A program made the translations under genes and the position numbers. The notes beneath the pieces are model-generated. The model was not told where the DNA came from and ran no database searches. It worked only from the letters and a program-made list of their open reading frames with translations. A DNA stretch of 22,499 bases, from assembly GCA_023460875.1 (NCBI GenBank), contig JAEWOQ010000495.1, positions 1 to 22,499 on the forward strand, in the 5' to 3' direction. This stretch comes from Pseudomonadota bacterium (GTDB lineage: Bacteria > Myxococcota_A > Polyangia > Polyangiales > Polyangiaceae). This document shows positions 1-6,379 of the stretch, in pieces. Every line of letters begins with the position of its first letter. Position 1 is the stretch's first letter.

Positions 1-154
1 AGCTTGGCCGGCGCGCGGCGCTGGCCGCCGTGGAGGCAGGCCGGAGGGGCCCAGGGCCTCCTGCCGAGGGGCGCGCGGGCGACCGCGGGAGACGAGAGTG
101 TCGCTCCGGGCAAACAGGTTGCGCTCGACGCTCCCCTCACCGATCGTGAGGGAT

Positions 155-676
155 ATGATTTCCCTCAGAGTCGTGCTCCTCGCCGCCTGCGTTGGTCCGC
201 TCGCCGCCTGCGGTAGCGACGATGCCACCTCGGATCCTCCCATCGTGCCCACCGATCTGTCTGTGCAGGGCCTCGCCGCCTTCCTGGAGGAGGAGCGGTA
301 TCAGCAGACCGGCTGGACGCCGGAGTCCGCGGCGCCCCGGCCCCAGGAGAACGGATCGCCCCACAGCACCGTCCGGGTCTGGCTCAACGACGTGGCGGTG
401 GCCGGACAAGCGAAGGATCCCGAGAACCTCCCCGTCGACAGCATGGCCGTGAAGGAGCTCTTCGAGGGCGATACGCTCGTGGGCGTCGCCTCCGTCCTCA
501 AGACGACGGAGGGCGAGGCGCCCAACACCTGGCTGTATTACTGCTACGGCCCCGCCGGACGCTGCAGCACGAACGATCCCGAAGCGACGAAGGAAGATCC
601 GATCTACGGCCGCGGCCTGGACGTGTCCTGCGGGTTCTGCCACGCGGCCATCATCACCTCCTTGAATCCTCACTGA
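155..676 (+). CDS. Cytochrome P460-like haem c lipoprotein
   Basis: 173 aa. The N-terminus is a lipoprotein signal with lipobox PLAAC, so Cys19 is the likely lipidated residue; an earlier LLAAC (Cys12) is less likely. The body resembles the cytochrome P460 fold: a segment HSTVRVWLNDVA (70-81), a central stretch with FEGDTLVGVASVLKT (103-117), an aromatic strand WLYYCYG (126-132), and one C-terminal CxxCH (CGFCH, 159-163) for covalent haem c. Length fits small P460-family proteins. Two further cysteines (130 and 137) lie just before the haem motif and could pair. The ATG at 155 was chosen because the signal peptide starts there; an in-frame GTG at 98 would put a non-signal extension in front. 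A GAGGGA lies unusually close to the ATG. Likely periplasmic or envelope electron transfer or a haem oxidoreductase; the substrate is unknown. Family assignment is by pattern, not by search. Confidence 0.75.
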   Translation: MISLRVVLLAACVGPLAACGSDDATSDPPIVPTDLSVQGLAAFLEEERYQQTGWTPESAAPRPQENGSPHSTVRVWLNDVAVAGQAKDPENLPVDSMAVKELFEGDTLVGVASVLKTTEGEAPNTWLYYCYGPAGRCSTNDPEATKEDPIYGRGLDVSCGFCHAAIITSLNPH

Positions 677-686
677 GCCGCGACCG

Positions 687-766
687 CAAAGCCGCGCAAC
701 ACCAAAGCCGCGCAACACCAAAGCCGCGCAACACCAAAGCCGCGCAACACCAAAGCCGCGCAATTG
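687..766. repeat. 16-bp tandem array, four perfect units plus a partial fifth
   Basis: The unit CAAAGCCGCGCAACAC repeats perfectly at 687, 703, 719 and 735. A fifth copy at 751 keeps its first 13 bases and then runs into the hairpin at 763. The period of 16 is not a multiple of three and the array begins just after the stop codon at 676, so it is non-coding. There are no unique spacers, so it is not a CRISPR array. Confidence 0.95.
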
Positions 767-787
767 AGGACAGGATCTGTCCTCAAT
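763..787. terminator. Perfect 11-bp hairpin, copy 1
   Basis: The arms ATTGAGGACAG (763-773) and CTGTCCTCAAT (777-787) are perfect inverted repeats around a 3-nt loop. It lies downstream of the stop at 676 and, read on the other strand, downstream of hsp20. There is no T-tract, so it could be a bidirectional terminator, a 3'-end stabiliser or a REP-like element. The structure is certain; the terminator role is an inference. Confidence 0.55.
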
Positions 788-904
788 GACGAGCCTGCTG
801 CGGCGACCCCGCCGCACCAGCGACCGAGCGAGGACAGCTCCTGGCCTCGATCTTCCGGTAGCCGGAGCCGCGCGACCACAAAGCCGCACCGCAAGAGCCG
901 CGCA

Positions 905-929
905 ATTGAGGACAGGAGCTGTCCTCAAT
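905..929. terminator. Perfect 11-bp hairpin, copy 2
   Basis: It has the same 11-bp arms as the hairpin at 763, but loop GAG instead of GAT, at an exact 142-bp offset. A decayed third version lies at 970-992 with arms TCGAGGA and TCCTCGA. The stem is conserved while flanking sequence drifts, which suggests that structure matters or that the duplication is recent. Confidence 0.55.
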
Positions 930-1040
930 GACGAGCCTGCTGCGGCGCCCCTCCCGCGCCAGCGACCGATCGAGGACAGGAGCTATCCTCGAGTCTCCGG
1001 TCGTCGGAGCTGTGTGACCGACCGAGCCGCGCGACAGACC

Positions 1041-1054
1041 GAGCCGCGCGGCTC
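1041..1054. terminator. 14-bp perfect palindrome just downstream of hsp20
   Basis: GAGCCGCGCGGCTC is self-complementary and lies about 20 bases beyond the hsp20 stop codon. It is the second of two copies of ACCGAGCCGCGCG (1021 and 1038). It could act as the 3' hairpin of the hsp20 transcript. There is no U-run, so this is tentative. Confidence 0.35.
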
Positions 1055-1072
1055 CTCGGCGCTCGTCCGCGG

Positions 1073-1531
1073 TCAGTGCACCTCGATCTGCCGCGCTCGC
1101 GTACCCTTCTGAGGGTTCTTCGGTACGACGACCGTCAGCATCCCGTCGCCGAACGTCGCCTCGATCTTGTCGGGATCCGCGTCATCCGGCAACGCGAAGC
1201 GACGCATGAAGCTGCCGTAGCTCACCTCCCGTCGATGAAACTTCTCTCGACGGTCGTCGCTCTCGATCCGGCGCTCCCCGGTAATCGACAACACCCCCTC
1301 CTCGAGCGTCACCCGAACGTCCCCCTTCTTCACGTTCGGGAGCTCCGCCTGCACGCGGTACTCGGTGTCGGTCTCGCTCACGTTGCAGGCAGGCCTCCAG
1401 TCTCCGAGCGCTAGCTCCTCACGCTCTTCCCCCGACCTGGACAACCCCAGCAGGCGATCGAAGCGCCCGCGGATCTCTTCGAGCTCGCGAAATGGGTTCC
1501 ACTCCTCCGGTCTACGCATCAACGACGGCAT
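1073..1531 (-). CDS. Hsp20/alpha-crystallin small heat-shock protein
   Basis: 152 aa, typical for bacterial Hsp20: an ATP-independent holdase that keeps unfolding proteins soluble in the cytoplasm. A short N-terminal arm rich in Arg/Glu (WNPFRELEEIRGRFDRLL, 11-28) precedes the alpha-crystallin domain (about 43-138). Family landmarks are the YRVQAELPNVKKGDVRVTLE strand region, VLSITGERR (80-88), the FHRREVSYGSFMRRFALP loop and the late strand GDGMLTVVVPK. The C-terminus carries an I-x-V motif (149-151) used for oligomer assembly. The frame stays open upstream to 1588, but the start at 1531 is preceded by AAGGAGG with 5-nt spacing, the best ribosome-binding site in the window. It follows the TMTC-like gene by 196 bp, so probably has its own promoter; I found no CIRCE element and no convincing heat-shock promoter. 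Confidence 0.95.
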   Translation of the reverse strand: MPSLMRRPEEWNPFRELEEIRGRFDRLLGLSRSGEEREELALGDWRPACNVSETDTEYRVQAELPNVKKGDVRVTLEEGVLSITGERRIESDDRREKFHRREVSYGSFMRRFALPDDADPDKIEATFGDGMLTVVVPKNPQKGTRARQIEVH

Positions 1532-1536
1532 CCACT

Positions 1537-1543
1537 CCTCCTT
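1537..1543 (-). promoter_or_regulatory. Strong Shine-Dalgarno fixing the hsp20 start
   Basis: On the minus strand AAGGAGG is followed by AGTGG and then ATG. It decides for 1531 over the upstream alternative at 1588. A similar AGGAGGAGTGGA occurs again at about 1641-1652 (read on the minus strand) without a following start codon. Confidence 0.85.
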
Positions 1544-1727
1544 CCGGGCCACCCCGCGCGCACCCAGCGCGCAGCCCCCAGCGCGCACCCCGCGCAGCCC
1601 CCGTGGCGCGCGGATCCCAGCGGCGCGCTCCCCTTCGTGTCCACTCCTCCTATGGCGTGGATCGCGCCCCCGCGACTGTCAATGAGCGCGGCTGAGCTGC
1701 CCTCGTCGGCGACGACTCACTTGGCTC

Positions 1728-3593
1728 TCATTTGGCTGAGCTCCCCTCCTGGCGCGGCCCCTGGTTGTAGCCGCGGGGACGGTAGCGGGGATCGACGCCC
1801 CGATGCGCGGCGCCGTTGTGGACGATGTCCCGGGCCAGGTACCCGAGCCAGGTCCCCGGGTGCTCGTCAGCGAGCTCCAGCAGCCTGTCATGATGCTCCT
1901 CGAGGCCGCCTCGATCCCACAAACACTGCAACCCCAGGGCGATCTGGTTCTGCGCGGTCGGCTCCAAAAGAAAGCCGCGCTCGTAGTGATGCCAGGCCTC
2001 TTCGAGGCGCCCCAAACGACACAGCACGTCGCCCTGGTACACGTGCGCCATCCCCCACTCGGGGGCCAACGCGATCGCCCTCTGGCCTGCCTCGAGGCGC
2101 GCTGGGAGATCCCCCCGAGCGCCCACCATCACCGCATAATTGAGGTGCGCCTTGGCGCTCTTCGGTGAGGAGACCTTCGTCGCTCGCCAGAACACGAGGT
2201 CGTCGCTGTAGTGCATGGCGTGCGCGCGCGCCTGCGCCCCCTGGAACAGGAAGAAGCCGACGACCAACGCCCAGGCCCAAGCGCGACGCAGCAGCAGGAG
2301 CCGCGCCGCGATCACGCCGACGAGGAGCGCGCTGCCGAGCGCAGGCAAGTACCAGAACCGCTCCGCGCGCACCGTGGGCAGCGGCACCAGGAGGTTGGAG
2401 TGCGGAAAGTACGCGATAGGGACCCAGAGCAATCCCAGCCCGACGAGGAGGCGGGTTTTGTCCGTGGGGCGACGAGCGGCGTCGAGGGAGAGCCACGCGC
2501 CCGCGACGATCGGAGCGACGAACAGCAGGGCGCCCAGCGCGCTGCTCGGCGACCACGGTCCCCAGGGCGCCGAAGACTGCGGCGCTGGCAGCTGCGGCGC
2601 CGAGTAGTCCCCCGACAAGGACCAGGGGAGGAACACCTGGAGCAGGCCCGCCGCGTAGACGTGGAGCGCGCCTGCGATCCGGGCGAGCGGCGCGGCCTCG
2701 AGCAGGGGATTGTTCCTGGGATCTCGAGGGAGCTTCGGCTGATGAAACCACACCAGCAAGTCGTGCAAGAGCTGGCCGCCGCGAGTAGCGGGCGCCGCCT
2801 CGGCGAGCTCCGCGGGGAGGGGCGTCGGGAAAGAGTGCTTTCTGAGCTCCGTGTACAGCACCAGCGCGACGCAGGCGGCGAGGAGCGCCGTCGCAGCCCG
2901 CGCCCAGGGCTGCGGCCGCTCGGAGTGGAGGCTCGGGGCGCTCACGAAGGCCGCCACGCCCACCAACGGCACCAGGGCCACGACGCTCTCCTTGCCGCCG
3001 AAGCCCAAACAGAGCCCGGCCAGCACCCCGAAGGGCATCCAGAGGAGAGGCAAGCGCAAGGCCTGTAACGCCAACACGCCCCCGAGCCCGCCCAGGATGT
3101 CGGCGAGCCCCACCACGCCCGTGATGGCCTCCGTCAGCACCGCTGTCAGCAGGAAGGCGCCCCCTGCCATCCAGCCGACGAGCCCCACCCCGCTCACGGC
3201 GAACGCGAACGACGCCAGGCCCGCCGCGACCAGCGCGTGCCCCACCAGGTTGACGAGGTGGAGCACCCACGGCGCGATCGGCTCGAGCACGGGCCACGAG
3301 AGCGCCCGCCAGATCAGGTTCGGCAGCGGGCGATAGGAGCCGATGGTGCGCTGGGGCGGGAGCCCCCAGAAATCCCGGCGCAGCACCTCGCCCCAGGGGA
3401 CGTCACCGGCGACGTACGGGTTGGCGAGGAGGGCCTCCTGTTCGTCGAAGATGTGGTTCGATGCGGGGCTGCGTACATAGACCGCGAAGACCACCAGCAA
3501 GGCCGGCAGCAGGAACGTGCCGAAGGTCGGCGCACTACGCAGCGGCGCTCGCCAGCGCTCCCCGCCGATCGCCGGGCGCAGGCTCAGCGCCAA
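1728..3593 (-). CDS. TMTC-like polytopic membrane protein with C-terminal TPR-like repeats
   Basis: 621 aa. The first three quarters are strongly hydrophobic with roughly ten membrane segments. The C-terminal 150 residues are soluble and TPR-like (AKAHLNYAVMVGARGD, then GMAHVYQGDVLCRLGRLEEAWHHYERG). Landmarks of the TMTC/DUF1736 class: an acidic residue and Asn in the first loop (D50, N58), SYRPLPN (86-92) and a late loop with HSNLLVP followed by RAERFWYLP. Eukaryotic TMTC proteins are O-mannosyltransferases; bacterial relatives mostly lack assigned substrates, so lipid-linked sugar transfer onto exported proteins is inference. The start is TTG at 3593, overlapping the end of the upstream hydrolase gene by 10 bp and with GGAGG about 10 nt upstream. 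This implies co-transcription and translational coupling. Confidence 0.8.
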   Translation of the reverse strand: MALSLRPAIGGERWRAPLRSAPTFGTFLLPALLVVFAVYVRSPASNHIFDEQEALLANPYVAGDVPWGEVLRRDFWGLPPQRTIGSYRPLPNLIWRALSWPVLEPIAPWVLHLVNLVGHALVAAGLASFAFAVSGVGLVGWMAGGAFLLTAVLTEAITGVVGLADILGGLGGVLALQALRLPLLWMPFGVLAGLCLGFGGKESVVALVPLVGVAAFVSAPSLHSERPQPWARAATALLAACVALVLYTELRKHSFPTPLPAELAEAAPATRGGQLLHDLLVWFHQPKLPRDPRNNPLLEAAPLARIAGALHVYAAGLLQVFLPWSLSGDYSAPQLPAPQSSAPWGPWSPSSALGALLFVAPIVAGAWLSLDAARRPTDKTRLLVGLGLLWVPIAYFPHSNLLVPLPTVRAERFWYLPALGSALLVGVIAARLLLLRRAWAWALVVGFFLFQGAQARAHAMHYSDDLVFWRATKVSSPKSAKAHLNYAVMVGARGDLPARLEAGQRAIALAPEWGMAHVYQGDVLCRLGRLEEAWHHYERGFLLEPTAQNQIALGLQCLWDRGGLEEHHDRLLELADEHPGTWLGYLARDIVHNGAAHRGVDPRYRPRGYNQGPRQEGSSAK

Positions 3594-4543
3594 CGGGGAT
3601 CAGCCTCCAGCACCCAGTCGAGCGCCCCGAACACCCTCTCGGCGACGGCGCCTCCGTAGGTGTGACCAGCGCCCGCAGCGTACTCCACGCGAGCGTCGAG
3701 CCCCGCCCGCCGCAACGCGTCCGCGGACCGCCGCGCCTTCGCGTCACAGGTGCGGATCCCGCAGGCGAAGAGCACGCGCTGCCCGCCGCTCGCGCCGTAC
3801 TTCTTGGCGATGCTCACGTTCCACTCACTGTAGCCCCCCTCGACGAGCACGAGGCGATCGAAGGTGTCGCCATGGTTCACCAGCATCAGGGCTCCCATCG
3901 TGGCGCCCTGGGAGTAGCCCGCGTACACCAGCGGACCTGGCGCCAGGGCGTCGCCGTAGACCTCCCGCAGCGCCGCTAGCGCCGCCATGACCTCGCGCTC
4001 CAGCTCGTGATGGTTTCGGAAGAAGGCGCCGGCGTCCGGGTCCTTGCCGAACGGCACGCCCGCCGGGCACAGCACGAAGCCCCGCGCAGCGAGGAGGTGG
4101 CGCCACATTTCACATTGCCAGCGCGCCCCGTCCCCCGCACCGTGGGCCGCGACGAGGGCCGGGCGCGGGCGGCTCACATCCGCAGGCAACGCCACCATCG
4201 CTGGCGAGAAGCCGGGCACCTCGAGCTCCGCGAAGGCGGGGAGCGGCGCAGGAGCCGCCGCGACCTCCCGTTCGTCCTGGCGGCCCTCATCCGCGGACGG
4301 AGCGGAGGGAGACCCGGCCGCGACCGGCTTCCCCTCCGCGCGCGCTCCGTCCCCTCGGCTCTCCTGGGGCGCCCGGTGACGCTCGCTCGGCTCCATCCCG
4401 CGAGCGCAGGCGACACCCGCCGCGCAGCTCAGCCACAACGCCGCGCCGACGAGGCGCAGGTCCGCCCTCCGATGGCGACCCGCGGCGCCGCGAACCCGAC
4501 GCACCGTCCAGGCATGAAGTCCGGCCAGCCACGCGTGGAGCAC
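3584..4543 (-). CDS. Exported or membrane-anchored alpha/beta hydrolase
   Basis: 319 aa from a GTG start. An Arg-rich N-terminus followed by a hydrophobic stretch (about 29-48) looks like a signal anchor or signal peptide. A low-complexity Pro/Ala/Glu linker follows (50-103), then the hydrolase domain. Catalytic features: oxyanion-loop HGAGD (134-138), nucleophile elbow GYSQG with Ser211, candidate acid Asp267 in CGIRTCDAK, and His294 in GAGHTYGG. This is a complete serine-hydrolase triad of the dienelactone hydrolase/esterase type; the substrate cannot be read from sequence. Cysteines at 261 and 266 could form a disulfide outside the cytoplasm. It lies 103 bp downstream of the FNR-like gene on the same strand and overlaps the next gene, so it may belong to a three-gene operon. 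The start is uncertain. Confidence 0.8.
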   Translation of the reverse strand: MLHAWLAGLHAWTVRRVRGAAGRHRRADLRLVGAALWLSCAAGVACARGMEPSERHRAPQESRGDGARAEGKPVAAGSPSAPSADEGRQDEREVAAAPAPLPAFAELEVPGFSPAMVALPADVSRPRPALVAAHGAGDGARWQCEMWRHLLAARGFVLCPAGVPFGKDPDAGAFFRNHHELEREVMAALAALREVYGDALAPGPLVYAGYSQGATMGALMLVNHGDTFDRLVLVEGGYSEWNVSIAKKYGASGGQRVLFACGIRTCDAKARRSADALRRAGLDARVEYAAGAGHTYGGAVAERVFGALDWVLEADPRWR

Positions 4544-4646
4544 CGGCGGAGCCTATCACGACACCGACGTCCCTCGCCCCGACGTCAGGTCCCGCGCCTC
4601 GGTCGTCGGATCTATCTTGGTGCGCCCGCGCCGCGGCGAAAAACGC

Positions 4647-5492
4647 TCAGCGGCTCGGCGGCACGCGATCCGTCGCCCCCTCGACCCGCTCCACCGCGTC
4701 GAGCAGCGCGTCCAAATCTTCCACGACGACGTTGCGCCCCTCGAAGCGAACCAGCCCGCTGCGCTTGAGCTCCTGAGCGCTCCGGCTGACGCTCTCGGGG
4801 GTCGTCCCGATGAGAGACGCCAAGACCCGCCGCGAGAACGGCAAGGTGACCACGAGGGAGCCGTCCTCCCGGGTCGTCCCGCAGGGCTCGCGCAAATCGT
4901 AGATCGTCTTCAGCATACGCCGGCGGATCGACATCGGCAGGAGCGCCATGCGATCGCGCACGAGCTGCACCACCTCGGCGCTCAGCGTCGAGGCGATCAC
5001 GGAGGCGATCTCCGGGGACGAACGCAGGAGGCGGTCCAGGGCGCGGGCATCGATGGTGCAAGCCGTGATTGGGGTCAGCACCTCCGCCGAAGACGTGTGC
5101 ACCCGCGTCGTCGACATCGCGTCGACCAGCCCCACCATGGACCTGCCGAAGGCCAAGGTGCGCACCACGCTCTCGCCCGCGCTGTCGTCCCAGCGAGACA
5201 ACACGCAGCCCCGCTGCACGCAGTACACCCGCTGCACCGGCTCACCCTGATGATAGAGCGTGGTCCCCTCCGGGTAGCTCCGGACCACGACCCACTGCCT
5301 GAGCAAGTTGCGAGCCGCCTCGCTCAACCCCAAGGGGGAGCCGACCTCGAAGGCGCAGCGCTCACATTCCGCTCCGCGAGGACGCGCAGCCGGGTCGGGC
5401 CGTTGCACCGGGAGCACACGGTGCGTGCCCGATGCCGACTCGTCCCGGCGCTCGGATCCGGGGGCGTGGTCTTCGGCGGATGATGCTCCCAC
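4647..5492 (-). CDS. FNR-like Crp/Fnr-family transcription regulator
   Basis: 281 aa with three parts: an N-terminal extension carrying C43-x2-C46, a cyclic-nucleotide-binding-type beta-barrel (about 58-150), and a dimerisation helix plus winged HTH (about 165-265). Aligned by eye to E. coli FNR, C43 and C46 fall on C20 and C23, and C145 (in ITACTIDARALDRLL) on C122, at the same 99-residue spacing from the second cysteine. The position of C29 is a serine (Ser52). Two further cysteines, 91 and 96, have no FNR counterpart. The recognition helix reads TPESVSR: Glu233, Ser236 and Arg237 match the FNR residues that read TTGA half-sites. This predicts binding to TTGA-N6-TCAA, and two such boxes lie immediately upstream. 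The start is GTG at 5492 with no strong ribosome-binding site, so the first 30 residues may be over-called. The signal sensed (O2, NO or redox) is inferred. Confidence 0.9.
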   Translation of the reverse strand: MGASSAEDHAPGSERRDESASGTHRVLPVQRPDPAARPRGAECERCAFEVGSPLGLSEAARNLLRQWVVVRSYPEGTTLYHQGEPVQRVYCVQRGCVLSRWDDSAGESVVRTLAFGRSMVGLVDAMSTTRVHTSSAEVLTPITACTIDARALDRLLRSSPEIASVIASTLSAEVVQLVRDRMALLPMSIRRRMLKTIYDLREPCGTTREDGSLVVTLPFSRRVLASLIGTTPESVSRSAQELKRSGLVRFEGRNVVVEDLDALLDAVERVEGATDRVPPSR

Positions 5493-5506
5493 GGCTCGAC
5501 GTTCAG

Positions 5507-5512
5507 ACTATA
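5507..5512 (-). promoter_or_regulatory. Candidate -10 element for the FNR-like gene
   Basis: Read on the minus strand this is TATAGT. Its centre is 29 bp from the centre of the FNR-type box at 5532-5545, which would place that box near -40 relative to the start point, the class II activator position. Putative and unproven. Confidence 0.4.
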
Positions 5513-5531
5513 CGGCTCGTCAGCTCACGCA

Positions 5532-5545
5532 TTGATGATCGTCAA
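5532..5545. promoter_or_regulatory. FNR/FixK-type operator, regulator-proximal
   Basis: TTGATGATCGTCAA matches TTGA-N6-TCAA exactly and the FNR consensus TTGAT-N4-ATCAA at nine of ten positions. It lies 40 bp upstream of the FNR-like start codon and faces a possible -10 on the minus strand, so autoregulation is the simplest reading. Confidence 0.7.
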
Positions 5546-5560
5546 GACAGCACAATCTAA

Positions 5561-5578
5561 GGACCCAGCAAAGGGTCC
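5561..5578. other. Hairpin between the two FNR-type boxes
   Basis: GGACCC (5561-5566) and GGGTCC (5573-5578) form a 6-bp stem with a 6-nt loop. It is nested inside longer arms, CGTCAAGAC (5540-5548) and GTCTTGACG (5579-5587), which are perfect 9-bp inverted repeats overlapping both boxes. It may be an extra operator or just symmetry from the boxes. Confidence 0.45.
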
Positions 5579-5581
5579 GTC

Positions 5582-5595
5582 TTGACGCCGGTCAA
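5582..5595. promoter_or_regulatory. FNR/FixK-type operator, phosphatase-proximal
   Basis: TTGACGCCGGTCAA is a perfect palindrome fitting TTGA-N6-TCAA. Its centre is exactly 50 bp from the first box. A weak -10 candidate, TAAGAT at 5617-5622, follows at a distance that would put the box near -40 for rightward transcription. Confidence 0.7.
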
Positions 5596-5676
5596 TCGCC
5601 TCCGAGCGTTCGGTAGTAAGATGGCCTTGTTCGAGCGCGAGCACCCCTGCTCGCAGCTGCCCCATCTTAGCCCCCC

Positions 5677-6264
5677 ATGAACCCGCTGACACGGTCTCCC
5701 GCGCGGCCGAGCATCACCTCGGTGCGCCCTGGGCGACCCCGCTTCCCCCACCGCGAGACCGACGGCGCATCTGCCCTCGTCACCTGGGTGCTCCCCGCTG
5801 GCGTGGCCGCCGCGACGCCACCCCAGGAAGACGAGGGCCTCACAGAGTGGCTCAGATCCTTGAGACATCAGGGGATTTCCGTCGTTTTGAGCCTCGACAT
5901 AGCCGTGAGCCTGGATTCCACGTCGCTGCAGCGCGCCCACATGCACGCCATCCGCTGCCCGCTGCGTCCGGACGCCGTCCCCGTCGAACGGATGACGGCC
6001 CTGTGTGCGGGTGTGCTCCGGCTGCTCCGACAAGGTGATCGGGTGGCGGTCCATTGCGATACCCGCCTGGAGAGGACCGCGCTCTTCGCGGGCGCGCTCC
6101 TGATCTGGACCGGACGCCCCCTCGGAGAGGCTATCGAGATCGCGCAGCACCTGAGCGGCGACGACGTGTCCGCCGTAACCCAGCGCTTCTTGCGGGACTT
6201 TCAGGGGGCCGTTGCCGGCGTGGAGCTCACCGGAGCGTTCGGGACCCGGCGCCTGGTCGGCTGA
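5677..6264 (+). CDS. PTP/DSP-fold protein with degenerate P-loop
   Basis: 195 aa. The fold resembles small dual-specificity or tyrosine phosphatases: beta-strand GISVVLSLD (66-74), an acid-loop-like stretch CPLRPDAVP with candidate Asp99 (94-102), helix VERMTALCAGVLRLLRQGD, then the signature VHCDTRLERT (125-134). Cys127 and Arg133 keep the CX5R spacing and Thr134 is also conserved. However, the glycines normally found in HCxxGxxR are replaced by Arg130 and other bulky residues, so the phosphate-binding loop may be inactive or altered. The first 30 residues are Pro/Arg-rich and probably disordered. There is no signal peptide, so it should be cytoplasmic. No Shine-Dalgarno precedes the ATG. 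It is divergent from the FNR-like gene and 116 bp upstream of a pseudokinase. A catalytically poor or pseudo-phosphatase is my preferred reading. Confidence 0.7.
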   Translation: MNPLTRSPARPSITSVRPGRPRFPHRETDGASALVTWVLPAGVAAATPPQEDEGLTEWLRSLRHQGISVVLSLDIAVSLDSTSLQRAHMHAIRCPLRPDAVPVERMTALCAGVLRLLRQGDRVAVHCDTRLERTALFAGALLIWTGRPLGEAIEIAQHLSGDDVSAVTQRFLRDFQGAVAGVELTGAFGTRRLVG

Positions 6265-6286
6265 GAAACCGCGAAGGGCCAGGTCC

Positions 6287-6304
6287 GCTCTGGTCGACCA
6301 GAGC
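6287..6304. promoter_or_regulatory. 18-bp perfect palindrome upstream of the pseudokinase
   Basis: GCTCTGGTCGACCAGAGC is fully self-complementary with no loop, which suits a dimeric DNA-binding site better than a terminator. Its right half recurs: CCAGAGCAGGCC at 6298 and CCAGAGCAGACC at 6312. It lies about 84 bp before the predicted start point of the pseudokinase and 23 bp after the phosphatase-like stop codon. Confidence 0.5.
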
Positions 6305-6366
6305 AGGCCCGCCAGAGCAGACCAAAGAGCGCCGGACGGAGCCACGGCCGAACCCCCGTCCTTTGC

Positions 6367-6372
6367 TATAGA
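6367..6372 (+). promoter_or_regulatory. Extended -10 giving a probable leaderless transcript
   Basis: TATAGA is preceded by TGC, forming an extended -10, and ends 7 bases before the ATG at 6380. Transcription would therefore begin at or next to the start codon. No Shine-Dalgarno is present, consistent with a leaderless mRNA. No good -35 is visible. Confidence 0.45.
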
Positions 6373-6379
6373 TGGCGCC

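Larger units (their letters stand above)
754..1037. repeat. Imperfect tandem duplication of a 142-bp block
   Basis: Block A (754-895) and block B (896-1037) align at a shift of 142 bases. The first 50 or so bases are almost identical (GCCGCGCAATTG, a hairpin, then GACGAGCCTGCTGCGGCG at 788 and 930). The rest is diverged but recognisable: CCAGCGACCGA at 817 pairs with CCAGCGACCGA at 959, each followed by a GAGGACAG motif. With the 16-bp array this fills most of the 396-bp gap between two convergent genes; I see no coding sequence in it. It looks like local duplication of a structured element. Confidence 0.8.

Noticed and set aside
1..154. Possible tail of an upstream gene
   Set aside because: Short open frames exist but none shows family features; composition alone cannot support a call.
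687..766. Possible CRISPR array
   Set aside because: Units are directly adjacent with no spacers, and no cas genes are nearby.
1677..1682. TTGACA on the minus strand as a -35 for hsp20
   Set aside because: No acceptable -10 is found at normal spacing, and no sigma-32-type promoter or CIRCE element is visible.
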